Below, piece after piece: positions 8,688 through 17,424 of a stretch of DNA of 64,000 nucleotides (positions within the stretch are counted from its first letter, which is position 1; every line of letters starts with the position of its first letter). Source of the stretch: Anseongella ginsenosidimutans (GTDB lineage: Bacteria; Bacteroidota; Bacteroidia; Sphingobacteriales; Sphingobacteriaceae); NCBI RefSeq assembly GCF_008033235.1, contig NZ_CP042432.1, positions 620,001 through 684,000 of the forward strand, in the 5' to 3' direction. The position numbers and the translations under genes were made by a program. The notes under the pieces were generated by a model. It saw only the letters and a program-made list of their open reading frames with translations, ran no database searches and had not been told where the DNA came from.

Positions 8688-9854
8688 TCAGGGCGTGGTG
8701 CCTTCGTTAAAGAACACATACAAACCGTCTTTTCCGGCCACGACAATGTCCTGCCGGCCGGTGCCGCGGAGGTCGGCGGTGTCAAAATACAGTCCGGCGC
8801 CTTTTCCTTCTCCAAGCCGGCCGTAACTGATCACTTGCTTGGAAAAAGATTCGCCATTCCATTTGAAATAATAAAGTCCCAGCAGATCATTGGCTCCGGG
8901 GTCGTTACCATTGTGTGCGCGGTAACGTTTACCGGTTACGAGTTCCCCCTTTCCGTCCCCGTCCAGGTCCAGCCATTGCATCGTATGATACTGTGCGTTA
9001 AACGGATCAATCGAATGTTTTACCCAGGATCTTTTCCCGTTTGCTCCGTTGCTTTGCTCGTACCAGTCAAGGCCGTAACCATGCCCCTGCCCGACAATAA
9101 TATCGGTTTTGCCGTCTTCATTCACGTCAACCAGGAGGATGGGCACGCTTGCACCTCCGAAATCAAATTCATTATGCAGGTTCCACTTCCCTTTCAACGG
9201 ATCTGCCGGCGCTTCAAGCCAGCCGTTGCTGATCACAAAATCTCCCCTTCCGTCCCCGTTTATATCGCCGAAACCAAGCCCGTGCCCCTGGTTATCCGCG
9301 ACTTCAACTATCGTGAATTCACCAGTGGACTTTCCGCCCGCATCCCGCTGCAGCTTATAGAACTTCAGCGGGTGGCCCGGGGTATTCGGAACAATCTCAA
9401 TATGTCCGTCTCCGTCCACGTCCCATCCAATGGTACACTCCACGTTGCCGGTTTCGGCGATAATATGTTGTTTCCATTCCTCTTGCTTACCTGGATTCTC
9501 ATGCCAGCGAATACTGTTGCTGAACCAGCTTCCGGTTACATAGTCCATCCGGCCGTCTCCGTTCACATCCATGGGAATCGTGGAAAAATCATCCCAGTAT
9601 TCTCCGTAGGCTTTTACCGCCCCGATATAGTGTTTGGTGGTAAAGGCAGGGCCTTCATACCAGTAAGCTCCTGACACAATATCAGGTTTCTTATCCCCGT
9701 TCACGTCAAGCACACCGGCGGACTCATAACTTTCAGAGCCGATTTGTATTTTATTGAAACGAACCGGGCCTGCCGGCTTTTCCTGTGCCCCGGCGTCCGG
9801 AACGTACTGCCCGCAGGCAAGCAGGGCAAACAGCAATGGAGAATACTTAGTCAT
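8688..9854 (-). CDS. Secreted FG-GAP/VCBS repeat beta-propeller protein
   Basis: This 388-residue protein has a signal peptide at residues 1-23 (cleavage near DAGAQ). It consists of seven or so FG-GAP/VCBS blades, each carrying a calcium-binding loop of the type DVNGDGxxD (for example DVNGDKKPD, DVNGDGRMD, DINGDGRGD, DVNEDGKTD, DLDGDGKGE). Such propellers are exported and serve in binding or as enzyme scaffolds; no catalytic residue can be named. The gene is 9 bases downstream of the cytochrome c/propeller protein and clearly shares its transcript, so the two probably act on the same periplasmic substrate. The long opposite-strand frame is a shadow, because the DxDGxxD repeat periodicity belongs to this strand. 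Confidence 0.88.
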   Translation of the reverse strand: MTKYSPLLFALLACGQYVPDAGAQEKPAGPVRFNKIQIGSESYESAGVLDVNGDKKPDIVSGAYWYEGPAFTTKHYIGAVKAYGEYWDDFSTIPMDVNGDGRMDYVTGSWFSNSIRWHENPGKQEEWKQHIIAETGNVECTIGWDVDGDGHIEIVPNTPGHPLKFYKLQRDAGGKSTGEFTIVEVADNQGHGLGFGDINGDGRGDFVISNGWLEAPADPLKGKWNLHNEFDFGGASVPILLVDVNEDGKTDIIVGQGHGYGLDWYEQSNGANGKRSWVKHSIDPFNAQYHTMQWLDLDGDGKGELVTGKRYRAHNGNDPGANDLLGLYYFKWNGESFSKQVISYGRLGEGKGAGLYFDTADLRGTGRQDIVVAGKDGLYVFFNEGTTP

Positions 9855-9863
9855 TTATGAAGT

Positions 9864-12800
9864 TTATTTCTGTTTAAGCAGGTAAGATAGCAATTTATTA
9901 AAATCATCCTGAGAAAGCACTTCGCCAAAGTTCCCTGGCATCAGTGTAAATTCAGAAGCCTCCTGTTCGGCAATATCGGCCTTCGCTACCGAGAACTCCT
10001 TCCCGGTGACATCGGCAAAAACAATCGTTTCACCTTCTTCCCTTCTGAAAAGGCCGGTTAACGTCTTGCCGTCCCTGGTTTTTATGATATAATTCCTGAA
10101 CGACTCGGAAACATTCCGGTTAGGATCCAGGATCTTTTCGGCCAGGGCATTGGCGCCCCAGTTCCCGATGCCTGTGAGCTGAGGCCCAATCATTCCACCA
10201 TCCCCGTTTATCTGGTGGCAGGCGGAGCAATTCTGAACAAAAACTTCCCTTCCGGTTTTCACCATATCCTCATTCCTGGGAGTTTGGTTGAAGTTGGCCA
10301 TCCGTTCCCATAATAAGGCTTGCTTTTCTTCGCTCACCGGCGGAATATTTGCGGTAAGTGAATCGTATTCCTTTTGAAGCGCAGGGCTTAGCCCGGAGAG
10401 CTGTTGTTTTACCTGCGGGTCAAGCAGGGTGCGGGGAAATATTTCGCCCTTTTTCACTTTTTCGAAAACGAGTACGACGCCCCCGGGGGAGTTTACGAGA
10501 GATTTAACTATTTCAACCTGGAGCGCCGCGGGCGCATTATTGACAGCATTCAATATTTCCCTGGTAGTTCCGCCAGGAAACTCTCCCAGTACAATGGCCA
10601 TCTGTTTCCTCAATTCCAGGTCAGCGGAATCACTTTTAAGGATGGCCCCTGCCAGGCTGGCGTTTTCTTCCGGATCAAGCTGCATAAGCGATCTTGCGGC
10701 GCTCACTCTGACGCTTCTATCAGCTGTTTCCTGCTGCAGGGCCTTTTCCAACCGGTCTTCCAGGGAAGCCATCTTTGCTTTTCCCACAAATTCAACGGCG
10801 AAACGCTGTTGGGAAATGTCCTGGCTGGAGGCCTCCGGGCCGGAACCTGCTTCAGCGGCAGGAAAATACTTATTCAATATATTCCTCGTTAATTCTCCTC
10901 CCCATGCCATAAGCTGAGCGTGCGTATCCGTCCCCCGCTGCGACATGCCCCGCTGAATGGCTGTGAAAGACATGAAAGAAGTATTCAGATCTTTACCATA
11001 GGCCCGTTGTGACGAAACGGTTAGCTCAGCGAGCTTTTCCTCCGGGATAAACCTGGCCGCATGCTCCAGTAAGCGTGATAATTGTTCATTGGGAACCGTA
11101 TGCTCCTTCATGAAAGCAAATACGAAAGTTCCCGCCTGGGGAAGATTCACACCTGTCATCACGTCGGCGAGGGTTGAGGCCTGTAAATCATCCCATTGCC
11201 GGGCAATTACTTCCTTCGTCAGCGTTTCTTCTCTTAGAAGATTACGCAGGCACAAACGGGTAGTATATAAAAGATGCGTGTCATGATCAGGAATATGCTT
11301 CCTGAAAGCAAGTAATTGTTCCACCGAGGCTATTTGCGGGTAATTCGCCAGTACTTCCACCGCGGCCCGCTGCACATGAGGATCCCCGTCTTCCAGGGCA
11401 GCAATCACCAATCTGTAATACTCCGGAGCCGGTACGACCATTTCCGCAAGGATCCGCATGATGTGTATCCTGATCAGGGGGTCTTCATGAGCAGCGGCCT
11501 TTTGAACCGCCTGGCTTTCCAGGGCATCCAGGCGGTACAGCGCCCATAAGGCATGAACGTACTTTTGCGCATCCAACTCCTGTCCGGCGAGCATTTTTTT
11601 AAGCGGTTCAATAGCTTCCCTGCCTATCCGCTGAACCAGTTCGTTTGCTACCTTGAGCCGGACCTTTAAATTGCTATGCCCAAAACCTTCCAGCAACTCT
11701 TTGACGCCGGCCCTGGTCCAATCTTCTACTTCTTCGCTGTTGCCTTTATAGGTAATGCGCCAGATCCTTCCACGGATCCTGTCTCTGGCAGGGTGATCCA
11801 GGGGTACTTCATAATGCCCGATAATCCGGTTGTAAAAATCAGCAATATACAAGGCGCCGTCCGGACCCAGCTCCACATCTACGGGACGGAACCAGGGATC
11901 CTCGCTCATGACCAGGTCCTGTTCTGCCTTTGCGACCGGTGTGGAACCGTTAAATTCGAAAGAATATCGATGCACGCGGCAGGTAACCACATCCCCGATA
12001 AAGAGATTCTTCCGAAATTCCTCAGGAAAAGCCGTAGTAGAATAATAGGCCATGCCGGCAAGCGCGGTAGACTCTTCCCCGTGGGGTTTCGTGTCGGGCG
12101 CAAAGCCAATACCTTCTTCCCTCTTGCCAAAATGAGGGTAATCTCCGCCCCTGATCAATTGGTAAATAGGGGATGAATGACAGTCCACCGAATACAAGTA
12201 ACCAAGTTCATCAAAAGCCAGCCCGAAAGGGTTAACCCTCCCGTAAGTAGTTTGCTCCGCCCGGCTTCCGTCAGGACGGAACCTGAATGTATTCCCCGAT
12301 TGCATAGTAATAGAATCACCGTCCGAGCCCGCGACAGTAGAGTTATTGGTAAAACCATGATCCGCGTGTATCCAGCCGTCAAATCCCCAGGTAAAATTAT
12401 TTACCATTCCATGTGTATCCTTATGCTCGAAGGGACCAAGTACGACAGCAGACCTGTCCGCGTTGCCGTCGCCGTTGCTGTCCCTGAACCGGTAAACATT
12501 CGGGATACTATAAGCGATAGCCCCGTCCCCGTGAGGCAGGATTCCTATGGGAATATTCATGGTATCGCTGAAATGGGTGAACCTATCCGCCCGGCCGTCG
12601 CCATCCGTGTCTTCCAGGATCGTAATACGGTCTTTCCCCCGGCCTTCTGCGGGAAAGGGGTATTCAAAAGACTGCGTTACCCACATTCTTCCCTTCGCAT
12701 CAAAGGAAATATTCATCGGCTTTCCGATATCGGGTTCGGAAGCATATAATTCTATTTCAAATCCCGGCGGCAGCTTAAACCCAAGCCGCTCCTCCTCCGG

Positions 12801-12947
12801 AGTCCTTGGGTCCGTTGAGCGAACATGTTCGCTGAATTTCTCCCCGATGAACCGGCCCGCATCTTCTGTTTTCTCTTTATTAAGGCAGCCTGAAAGCAAA
12901 ATGACAAAAGACAAACAGCCTATTGTCTGAAAGGTTCTTGAATTCAT
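9864..12947 (-). CDS. PVC-type beta-propeller dehydrogenase-like lipoprotein with HEAT repeats and cytochrome c domain
   Basis: This 1027-residue envelope protein begins with a lipoprotein signal (lipobox LLSGC). Residues about 50-410 form an NHL/sorbosone-dehydrogenase-like propeller (PPGFEIELYASEPDIGKPMN, TILEDTDGDGRADR, WFRPVDVELGPDGALYIADFYNRIIGHYE). Residues about 420-850 are HEAT-like helical repeats. The C-terminus is a c-type cytochrome with CSACH near residue 907 and an axial-Met candidate in FTLMPGNFG. This is the membrane-bound dehydrogenase arrangement first noted in Planctomycetes and common in Bacteroidota. The family is presumed to oxidise sugars or similar alcohols and pass electrons to the attached haem; the substrate is not known. 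It heads a two-gene operon with the FG-GAP protein. Three relatives occur in this window (38806, 44636, 48679). Confidence 0.9.
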   Translation of the reverse strand: MNSRTFQTIGCLSFVILLSGCLNKEKTEDAGRFIGEKFSEHVRSTDPRTPEEERLGFKLPPGFEIELYASEPDIGKPMNISFDAKGRMWVTQSFEYPFPAEGRGKDRITILEDTDGDGRADRFTHFSDTMNIPIGILPHGDGAIAYSIPNVYRFRDSNGDGNADRSAVVLGPFEHKDTHGMVNNFTWGFDGWIHADHGFTNNSTVAGSDGDSITMQSGNTFRFRPDGSRAEQTTYGRVNPFGLAFDELGYLYSVDCHSSPIYQLIRGGDYPHFGKREEGIGFAPDTKPHGEESTALAGMAYYSTTAFPEEFRKNLFIGDVVTCRVHRYSFEFNGSTPVAKAEQDLVMSEDPWFRPVDVELGPDGALYIADFYNRIIGHYEVPLDHPARDRIRGRIWRITYKGNSEEVEDWTRAGVKELLEGFGHSNLKVRLKVANELVQRIGREAIEPLKKMLAGQELDAQKYVHALWALYRLDALESQAVQKAAAHEDPLIRIHIMRILAEMVVPAPEYYRLVIAALEDGDPHVQRAAVEVLANYPQIASVEQLLAFRKHIPDHDTHLLYTTRLCLRNLLREETLTKEVIARQWDDLQASTLADVMTGVNLPQAGTFVFAFMKEHTVPNEQLSRLLEHAARFIPEEKLAELTVSSQRAYGKDLNTSFMSFTAIQRGMSQRGTDTHAQLMAWGGELTRNILNKYFPAAEAGSGPEASSQDISQQRFAVEFVGKAKMASLEDRLEKALQQETADRSVRVSAARSLMQLDPEENASLAGAILKSDSADLELRKQMAIVLGEFPGGTTREILNAVNNAPAALQVEIVKSLVNSPGGVVLVFEKVKKGEIFPRTLLDPQVKQQLSGLSPALQKEYDSLTANIPPVSEEKQALLWERMANFNQTPRNEDMVKTGREVFVQNCSACHQINGDGGMIGPQLTGIGNWGANALAEKILDPNRNVSESFRNYIIKTRDGKTLTGLFRREEGETIVFADVTGKEFSVAKADIAEQEASEFTLMPGNFGEVLSQDDFNKLLSYLLKQK

Positions 12948-13062
12948 TGGATCAGGTTATCCCCGGTACTTTATTCCGTCCCGCGGAGCAAATATTCTCT
13001 TTTAAGACGGCCATGTCTTTGCAGTAATAAGCATAAAATGATACTATTTTGTCTTTAGTGCT

Positions 13063-15225
13063 TTAATCCTCCGCCATATCAGCAGTTTGCAGTTGCCACA
13101 TACGATAATAGCTGCCTCTTTGCTGAAGAAGCTCCCGGTGAACACCTGTTTCTTTGATCTCACCGTTATCCAAAACAATGATCCTGTCCGCTCCGCAGAC
13201 CGTACTCAACCGGTGCGCGATCATGATAATTGTCTTTCCTTCTTTGCGAAGAGAAAATATGGCATCCCGGATATATTTTTCAGACGCAGTATCGAGGGAA
13301 GAAGTTGCTTCGTCCAGGATGAGTACATCAGGCTCCCTGTACACCGCCCTTGCAATCGCAAGAAGCTGGCATTGACCGCCGGAAAGGGTCGCGCCGTTTT
13401 CGCCGATTTCCGTATGCAAACCCTGCGGGAGCTTTTCTATAAACTCCATCATTCCCAGTCTGCCGCAGATTGAAAGTACTTTTTGCAGATCCGGTTCAAA
13501 TTCCCCAAGCGCGATGTTTTCTATCACCGTCCCCGAAAATAGATGGATCTGCTGAGGCACTACCCCTATCAGGCGCCTCAGGCTTTCCACATCAAAATAA
13601 TGGATATCCACATCGCCAATGGTAATATTTCCAGACTCAAGGGGATAAACGCGCTGCAGCAAAGACGACAGCGTACTCTTTCCAGAACCGCTTTCCCCAA
13701 CAAGAGCCGTTATCTTTGCCCTGGGAATACAAAGGTTCAGGCCGTTGAATAAGCTCGCCCGCGCGCCGTACCTGAATTTGATATTATTGAAGCAAATGGG
13801 ACCCGCCATTCCCCTGGTCAGTTCCATTTTCTGGCCTTTTTCTTCCTGGTCCAGATCCATGATCTCGAACAGTCTTCCGGCGGCGATCAATGCGTCCTGT
13901 ATGGTGCGGTTCATCCCGATCAGGCTGATAACCGGCCCCGTAAAGTACCCGAAAAGCGCATAGAAAGAAAGCAATTCTCCCGGTGTAATCCAGGTTTGCA
14001 ATACAAAACCCGCCCCTGTCCAAAGCAATACGATCGTAAACAGGGAAGAAACAAATCCCGAAGAATTACCTGCCCACAGGGAGTTCAGCGAGGAAACGTA
14101 AGCCGTACGCAGTAAGCGGATAAATCGGCCCTCCATTTTGGTATTCGCAAAGTCCTGCAGTCCGAAACGCCTGATCGTCCCGGCGGCACGAAGGGATTCT
14201 ACCAATTGGCTTTCCAGCTCCGCACTCCGCTCCATAAGCTGGCGCTGCGTTTTTCTATTCGCCCTGTTTGACGCATGATAGATTAAAGCATAAAGCGGCA
14301 CCGCGACAAGCATGACCAGCGCCAGCTTCCAGTAATAGGTAAACATCAGGCCAAAGGAGAACAGGAGAATAAAAATATTGACCGCGCAGGTCACCAGCGC
14401 CTCATTGATAAAGAGGCGGATCCGGAAAGCGTCGTTTATCCGGGAAATTATCTCACCGGAGCTGATAGTATCAAAAAATCGCTGCGGAAGCCTGAATAAA
14501 TGCCTGTAATAGCCCAGAACCAGCCTTGCATCTATTTGCTGCCCGCTTTTAAGCGTCATCACCGTCTTAATGTGGTTGATGAATACCTGTAAAAGCAGCA
14601 AGGTGATCATGATCACTCCCATCAGGTTCAGCAGATTCCTATTACCCGACGGCAGTACATGATCCACGATCTTCTGGACAAAAACAGAAGTGGAAAGCCC
14701 GAGCAGCGTATAAACCAATGCTCCGAACAGCACCTGCAACAGTACCGGCCGGTGCGGCCTTAATAAGTGCCAAAAGCGCCCTAGTACAGGAACCTTTTCA
14801 TTTCCGGCTTTAAATTTTTCCGCAGGCAGCAGCAGTACCAGCACTCCCGTCCACATTTCTTTGAACTTTTCCGCTGATATCTTGTGAATGCCACCGTCGG
14901 CAGGGTCCATAATCCTGAGATGCTGCGCGGACACCTTCACTACGACAACAAAATGATGCAAGGTTCCTTTCACGACTACGTGGGCAATAGCGGGAAGTGG
15001 AATTTTGTCCAGGCTTTCAAAGGGCCCTTTCACTCCTCTGGCAGAGAAACCCAGCCGTTCAGCCGCTTGAATTAATCCCAGCACATTCGTGCCCTTTGAG
15101 TCCGTAGATGCATACTGGCGGATACGTGCCAGGGGCAGGTTCAATTTATAACTGGCCGCAACGGAAGCAAGACAGGCAGCGGCGCAATCCGTAATATCGT
15201 GCTGCTTAACCTTTATTTTGCGCAT
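13063..15225 (-). CDS. Peptidase C39-containing ABC transporter (double-glycine peptide exporter)
   Basis: This membrane protein cleaves double-glycine leaders and exports the released peptide. Domains in order are: a C39 peptidase (about 1-130), with Gln and Cys in KQHDITDCAAACLA, His in HHFVVVVK and Asp in MDPADGG; a six-helix membrane domain (about 155-440); and an ABC ATPase with Walker A GESGSGKS, signature LSGGQ, Walker B VLILDEATSS and the switch His in IAHRLS. The usual DCGAAC is DCAAAC here, a conservative Gly-to-Ala change; all catalytic residues are present. I start at the ATG at 15225 (RKIKVKQHDITDC), six codons inside a longer possible start at 15243. Either start overlaps the end of the HlyD gene, implying coupled translation. 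Its likely cargo is encoded by the two GG-leader peptides upstream in the same operon. Confidence 0.95.
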   Translation of the reverse strand: MRKIKVKQHDITDCAAACLASVAASYKLNLPLARIRQYASTDSKGTNVLGLIQAAERLGFSARGVKGPFESLDKIPLPAIAHVVVKGTLHHFVVVVKVSAQHLRIMDPADGGIHKISAEKFKEMWTGVLVLLLPAEKFKAGNEKVPVLGRFWHLLRPHRPVLLQVLFGALVYTLLGLSTSVFVQKIVDHVLPSGNRNLLNLMGVIMITLLLLQVFINHIKTVMTLKSGQQIDARLVLGYYRHLFRLPQRFFDTISSGEIISRINDAFRIRLFINEALVTCAVNIFILLFSFGLMFTYYWKLALVMLVAVPLYALIYHASNRANRKTQRQLMERSAELESQLVESLRAAGTIRRFGLQDFANTKMEGRFIRLLRTAYVSSLNSLWAGNSSGFVSSLFTIVLLWTGAGFVLQTWITPGELLSFYALFGYFTGPVISLIGMNRTIQDALIAAGRLFEIMDLDQEEKGQKMELTRGMAGPICFNNIKFRYGARASLFNGLNLCIPRAKITALVGESGSGKSTLSSLLQRVYPLESGNITIGDVDIHYFDVESLRRLIGVVPQQIHLFSGTVIENIALGEFEPDLQKVLSICGRLGMMEFIEKLPQGLHTEIGENGATLSGGQCQLLAIARAVYREPDVLILDEATSSLDTASEKYIRDAIFSLRKEGKTIIMIAHRLSTVCGADRIIVLDNGEIKETGVHRELLQQRGSYYRMWQLQTADMAED

Positions 15226-16384
15226 ATGGATCCAACCAGTCATCTACGTTATCGTGTAATAATTGAAAAAGAGTTCTTTCTGTCACAAGGAATCTTGCCT
15301 GAAGCGTCATTCCTCTTTTCAGTTTGCCCGGGTAGCCGTTCGACAGCATCAATGCAGTTTTTTTCAATTTGCATTTTACTTCGAAAAAGGGACGGCGATC
15401 CTGTGTCAGCAAAACATCTTCAGAAATGTCTGACACAGTTCCTGTAATCATTCCCCATTGCTGATAGTTAAATGCGTCAACCTGTAACCGGACCGGCATT
15501 CCCTCCTCTAAAAGGCCGATATCCGCGGGAGGGATCAATATTCTGGCAAGCAGCCCCGAATCAGGAGAAAGCTGCGCCACCTGTTCCCCCTGGCTGAAGA
15601 AGCTACCCTCCTGAACACCTTGTAACTGCTGCACAATACCGCCCGCCGGCGCCCTTATCGTATAATACTCCTTTTCTTTATTGAGTTTATTTTCCCTTAA
15701 AACTAATTCCCTCATTTCGCTGTTCAGTTCGTTCAACGCAGCCTGCCACCGGCCGCCCTGCTCTTCATAAACCAGCTGCAGCCCGCTACGGGCTGCCTCC
15801 AAAGCATAGCGGTATTTGTCAAATTCAGCCGCGGCGAGGACCTGGCTTTTAAACAGGTATTCGTTACGTTTGAAAACAGCGGCCGCATTTTGCAACTGAT
15901 TGGCTGCGCGGCGCACCTCCTGCTTTAAAAGTCCGAATTGTTGTATGTACAGTGGGGAAGCGAGCGATACCGGGAGTTCAAGGCTCTTTTCACGGCAAAT
16001 AGTTAGTAATTGCCGGAGATCACCCTCCTGCCGGATAAGCTTTCTTTTCCTTTCCCGCAGGTAGGAAAACTCCTCTTCCAGAATAGCTGATTCCATCGTA
16101 AAAAGCACCTGCCCCTTTTTAACGGGTTGGTTTTCCTTTGCGAATACAACCGCCACTCTACCTGAAACAGGAGTCTTTATCCAGCTTCTTTCATCGGCTG
16201 CGGTAAGCATTCCGCTCCCTTTTACAATGACGTCCGCTTTTACAACAAACATGGCGGCAAAAACAAGGGCGATGAACAAGAGTACGGCGAGGTAAACGAA
16301 CTGTGACCGGGCACCCATTCGGCCGAAATAATGCTCATAGGTAAGCTCAACCAGCTCAACAGGTAAGATAGTTTTGTTTTTCAT
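15206..16384 (-). CDS. HlyD-family secretion adaptor
   Basis: This 392-residue periplasmic adaptor has one N-terminal membrane helix (FVYLAVLLFIALVFAAMFVV, about residues 29-48). Next come a biotinyl-lipoyl half motif (VKTPVSGRVAVVFAKENQPVKKGQVL-like region, about 85-115), a long coiled coil (about 115-250) and the second lipoyl half (IRAPAGGIVQQLQGV). The C-terminal part is a beta-barrel. It would link the C39 ABC exporter to an outer-membrane channel. No TolC homologue lies in the window, so one from elsewhere must serve. It overlaps the exporter gene by about 20 bases and follows the small ORFs on the same strand. Confidence 0.92.
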   Translation of the reverse strand: MKNKTILPVELVELTYEHYFGRMGARSQFVYLAVLLFIALVFAAMFVVKADVIVKGSGMLTAADERSWIKTPVSGRVAVVFAKENQPVKKGQVLFTMESAILEEEFSYLRERKRKLIRQEGDLRQLLTICREKSLELPVSLASPLYIQQFGLLKQEVRRAANQLQNAAAVFKRNEYLFKSQVLAAAEFDKYRYALEAARSGLQLVYEEQGGRWQAALNELNSEMRELVLRENKLNKEKEYYTIRAPAGGIVQQLQGVQEGSFFSQGEQVAQLSPDSGLLARILIPPADIGLLEEGMPVRLQVDAFNYQQWGMITGTVSDISEDVLLTQDRRPFFEVKCKLKKTALMLSNGYPGKLKRGMTLQARFLVTERTLFQLLHDNVDDWLDPYAQNKG

Positions 16385-16481
16385 AAGTAGATATTTGAAA
16401 AAGAGAGGGCAGGAAGTTCCCTGCCCGCCCTCCCAGGTTTAGTGATTAGCTAAATTTTCCGATCCGCTTGTCCGCGTCCCC

Positions 16482-16703
16482 TTAGGGAAAATGGTACATG
16501 AAACTTCCTACTAAACGACCCAGATGATAGATCGCCAACAAGATCAACGGAATGAAACATGCCCCGAACAGAAGCAGATTTTCAGATTTCTTCTTGCTAA
16601 TCATCTTGTTATTATATTTAGAGAATTCCATACACATTACCTTCTGGCTTCTTCCCGATACCCTGCCATGAGGCCCAAATGAAAGGTTCCCAAGGCGGGG
16701 CAT
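16482..16703 (-). CDS. Small single-pass membrane protein in the peptide-export operon
   Basis: I do not recognise this 73-residue protein. Its C-terminal half is a strong membrane helix (LLLFGACFIPLILLAIYHLGRLVGSFM), preceded by a basic stretch (KMISKKKSE), so the N-terminus should be cytoplasmic. The start at 16703 lies three bases after the stop of the 34-codon ORF, which suggests coupling. In-frame ATGs at 16637 and 16631 would give 51 or 49 residues, and the first 22 residues are not obviously conserved, so the start is uncertain. Position between GG-leader peptides and the exporter genes suggests an immunity or accessory protein; that is inference only. Confidence 0.55.
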   Translation of the reverse strand: MPRLGNLSFGPHGRVSGRSQKVMCMEFSKYNNKMISKKKSENLLLFGACFIPLILLAIYHLGRLVGSFMYHFP

Positions 16704-16706
16704 GCA

Positions 16707-16811
16707 TCAATACCAGATAAAATCCCAGTTCTTAAAAATGACATAGAACGTCAGAAAAGAGATCAGTATAATTACTAAAAAACGCCATTCATTTTTTTCA
16801 ATGATCTTCAT
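16707..16811 (-). CDS. 34-residue hydrophobic peptide
   Basis: This short ORF starts at the ATG at 16811 and stops with TGA at 16707-16709. It encodes a basic/acidic head (MKIIEKNEWR), one hydrophobic helix (FLVIILISFLTFYVIF) and the tail KNWDFIWY. It sits in line with the GG-leader peptide genes (17 bases after the previous stop) and the next membrane protein. The tail NWD resembles DWD in the mature part of the 17040-17225 peptide, at the same place after a hydrophobic run. It lacks a double-glycine leader. It could be a small immunity or orphan membrane peptide. Expression is unproven. Confidence 0.5.
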   Translation of the reverse strand: MKIIEKNEWRFLVIILISFLTFYVIFKNWDFIWY

Positions 16812-16827
16812 TTTGGGTTTATCATGA

Positions 16828-17016
16828 TTAACAATTACATGACCAGCTTGTACTGGCAGCGTCGGTCAATGCTGAAGGTACACCGTAAACAGCGGCAATT
16901 CCTATAAACCTGAATACCCGTCCGACATCATACGCGAACCCCCTTCCACCGGCTATATCCATCGCTTCCGCTTCTTCGATAAGTTCCAATCCTTCACAGT
17001 TGATTAAACTTTCCAT
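16828..17016 (-). CDS. Double-glycine-leader peptide (bacteriocin-like precursor) 1
   Basis: This 62-residue precursor has an acidic leader (MESLINCEGLELIEEAEAMD) ending in IAGG at residue 24, followed by a 38-residue mature part. That part is mostly hydrophobic, with Gly/Ala-rich patches (GIAAVYGVPSAL) and the cysteine-bearing end SWSCNC. The leader pattern E-x-M-x-I-x-G-G is what C39 peptidases recognise, and a C39 exporter is encoded in the same operon. The two closely spaced terminal cysteines could form a disulphide or be modified; no modifying enzyme is nearby. Function as bacteriocin or signalling peptide is inferred from leader and context. Confidence 0.75.
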   Translation of the reverse strand: MESLINCEGLELIEEAEAMDIAGGRGFAYDVGRVFRFIGIAAVYGVPSALTDAASTSWSCNC

Positions 17017-17039
17017 AAGGCCTGTCTTATTAAATTCAT

Positions 17040-17225
17040 TTAACCTTCACAACGTCCCGACAGTCCTGCTTTGAAATTATCCCAATCAGAAATAATTTCT
17101 GTAATTGCTGAAATGCACACTCCAGCAGCGACTGCTGTCCAAAATACCAGTCCTCCATTTACTGCCCGCAGCTCATCCTCGCTGAGGCTGACCAGTACGG
17201 TGTTCTCAATACTTGTGTTTTTCAT
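17040..17225 (-). CDS. Double-glycine-leader peptide (class II bacteriocin-like precursor) 2
   Basis: This 61-residue precursor has a textbook class II leader, LSEDELRAVNGG, ending at residue 25. The 36-residue mature peptide is LVFWTAVAAGVC... with a hydrophobic helix, then SDWDNFKAGLSGRCEG. Two cysteines, near the start and end of the mature part, could form one disulphide. The leader fits the LSxxELxxIxGG consensus used by C39 exporters. The gene is first in the minus-strand operon, starting 199 bases from the divergent XRE gene. Peptides 1 and 2 may be a two-component (class IIb) pair or independent products. Confidence 0.8.
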   Translation of the reverse strand: MKNTSIENTVLVSLSEDELRAVNGGLVFWTAVAAGVCISAITEIISDWDNFKAGLSGRCEG

Positions 17226-17349
17226 AGTTGTTTGTTATTTAAAATTGCGCCTACTCTGTTAAAGGTTTTCGGCTCTCCCTGTTTTGTCAACCGGTAAACT
17301 TTGTTGAATAAAGGTAAGGCATTTATAAAGTATCCGCAAGAACTTTCTT

Positions 17350-17401
17350 AAACCCTGAGGTTTTAAAATATAGCTTTGAGCTATATCTGAAAGTTCCGAT
17401 A
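17350..17401. promoter_or_regulatory. Three adjacent inverted repeats in the divergent promoter of the peptide-export locus
   Basis: Three palindromes lie end to end. AAACC-CTGA-GGTTT is at 17350-17363. ATATAGCT-TTG-AGCTATAT is at 17368-17386 (perfect eight-base arms). TATCTGAA-AG-TTCCGATA is at 17384-17401 (one mismatch). They lie between the peptide operon (starts 17225, minus) and the XRE gene (17425, plus). The middle one contains a full -7 box. XRE regulators bind such short palindromes as dimers, so autoregulation and control of the operon are likely. Confidence 0.6.
17371..17378 (+). promoter_or_regulatory. -7 promoter element of the XRE regulator gene
   Basis: TAGCTTTG matches TAnnTTTG and lies inside the central palindrome, 46 bases before the ATG at 17425. 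A repressor bound to the palindrome would block this promoter. No convincing -33 TTG is present at the usual distance. Confidence 0.5.
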
Positions 17402-17424
17402 TTGCATTATCAAATTTCATCACC

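Noticed and set aside
8592-9674. Long plus-strand open frame (360 codons)
   Set aside because: It is antisense to the FG-GAP protein, whose DxDGxxD repeat periodicity clearly belongs to the minus strand.
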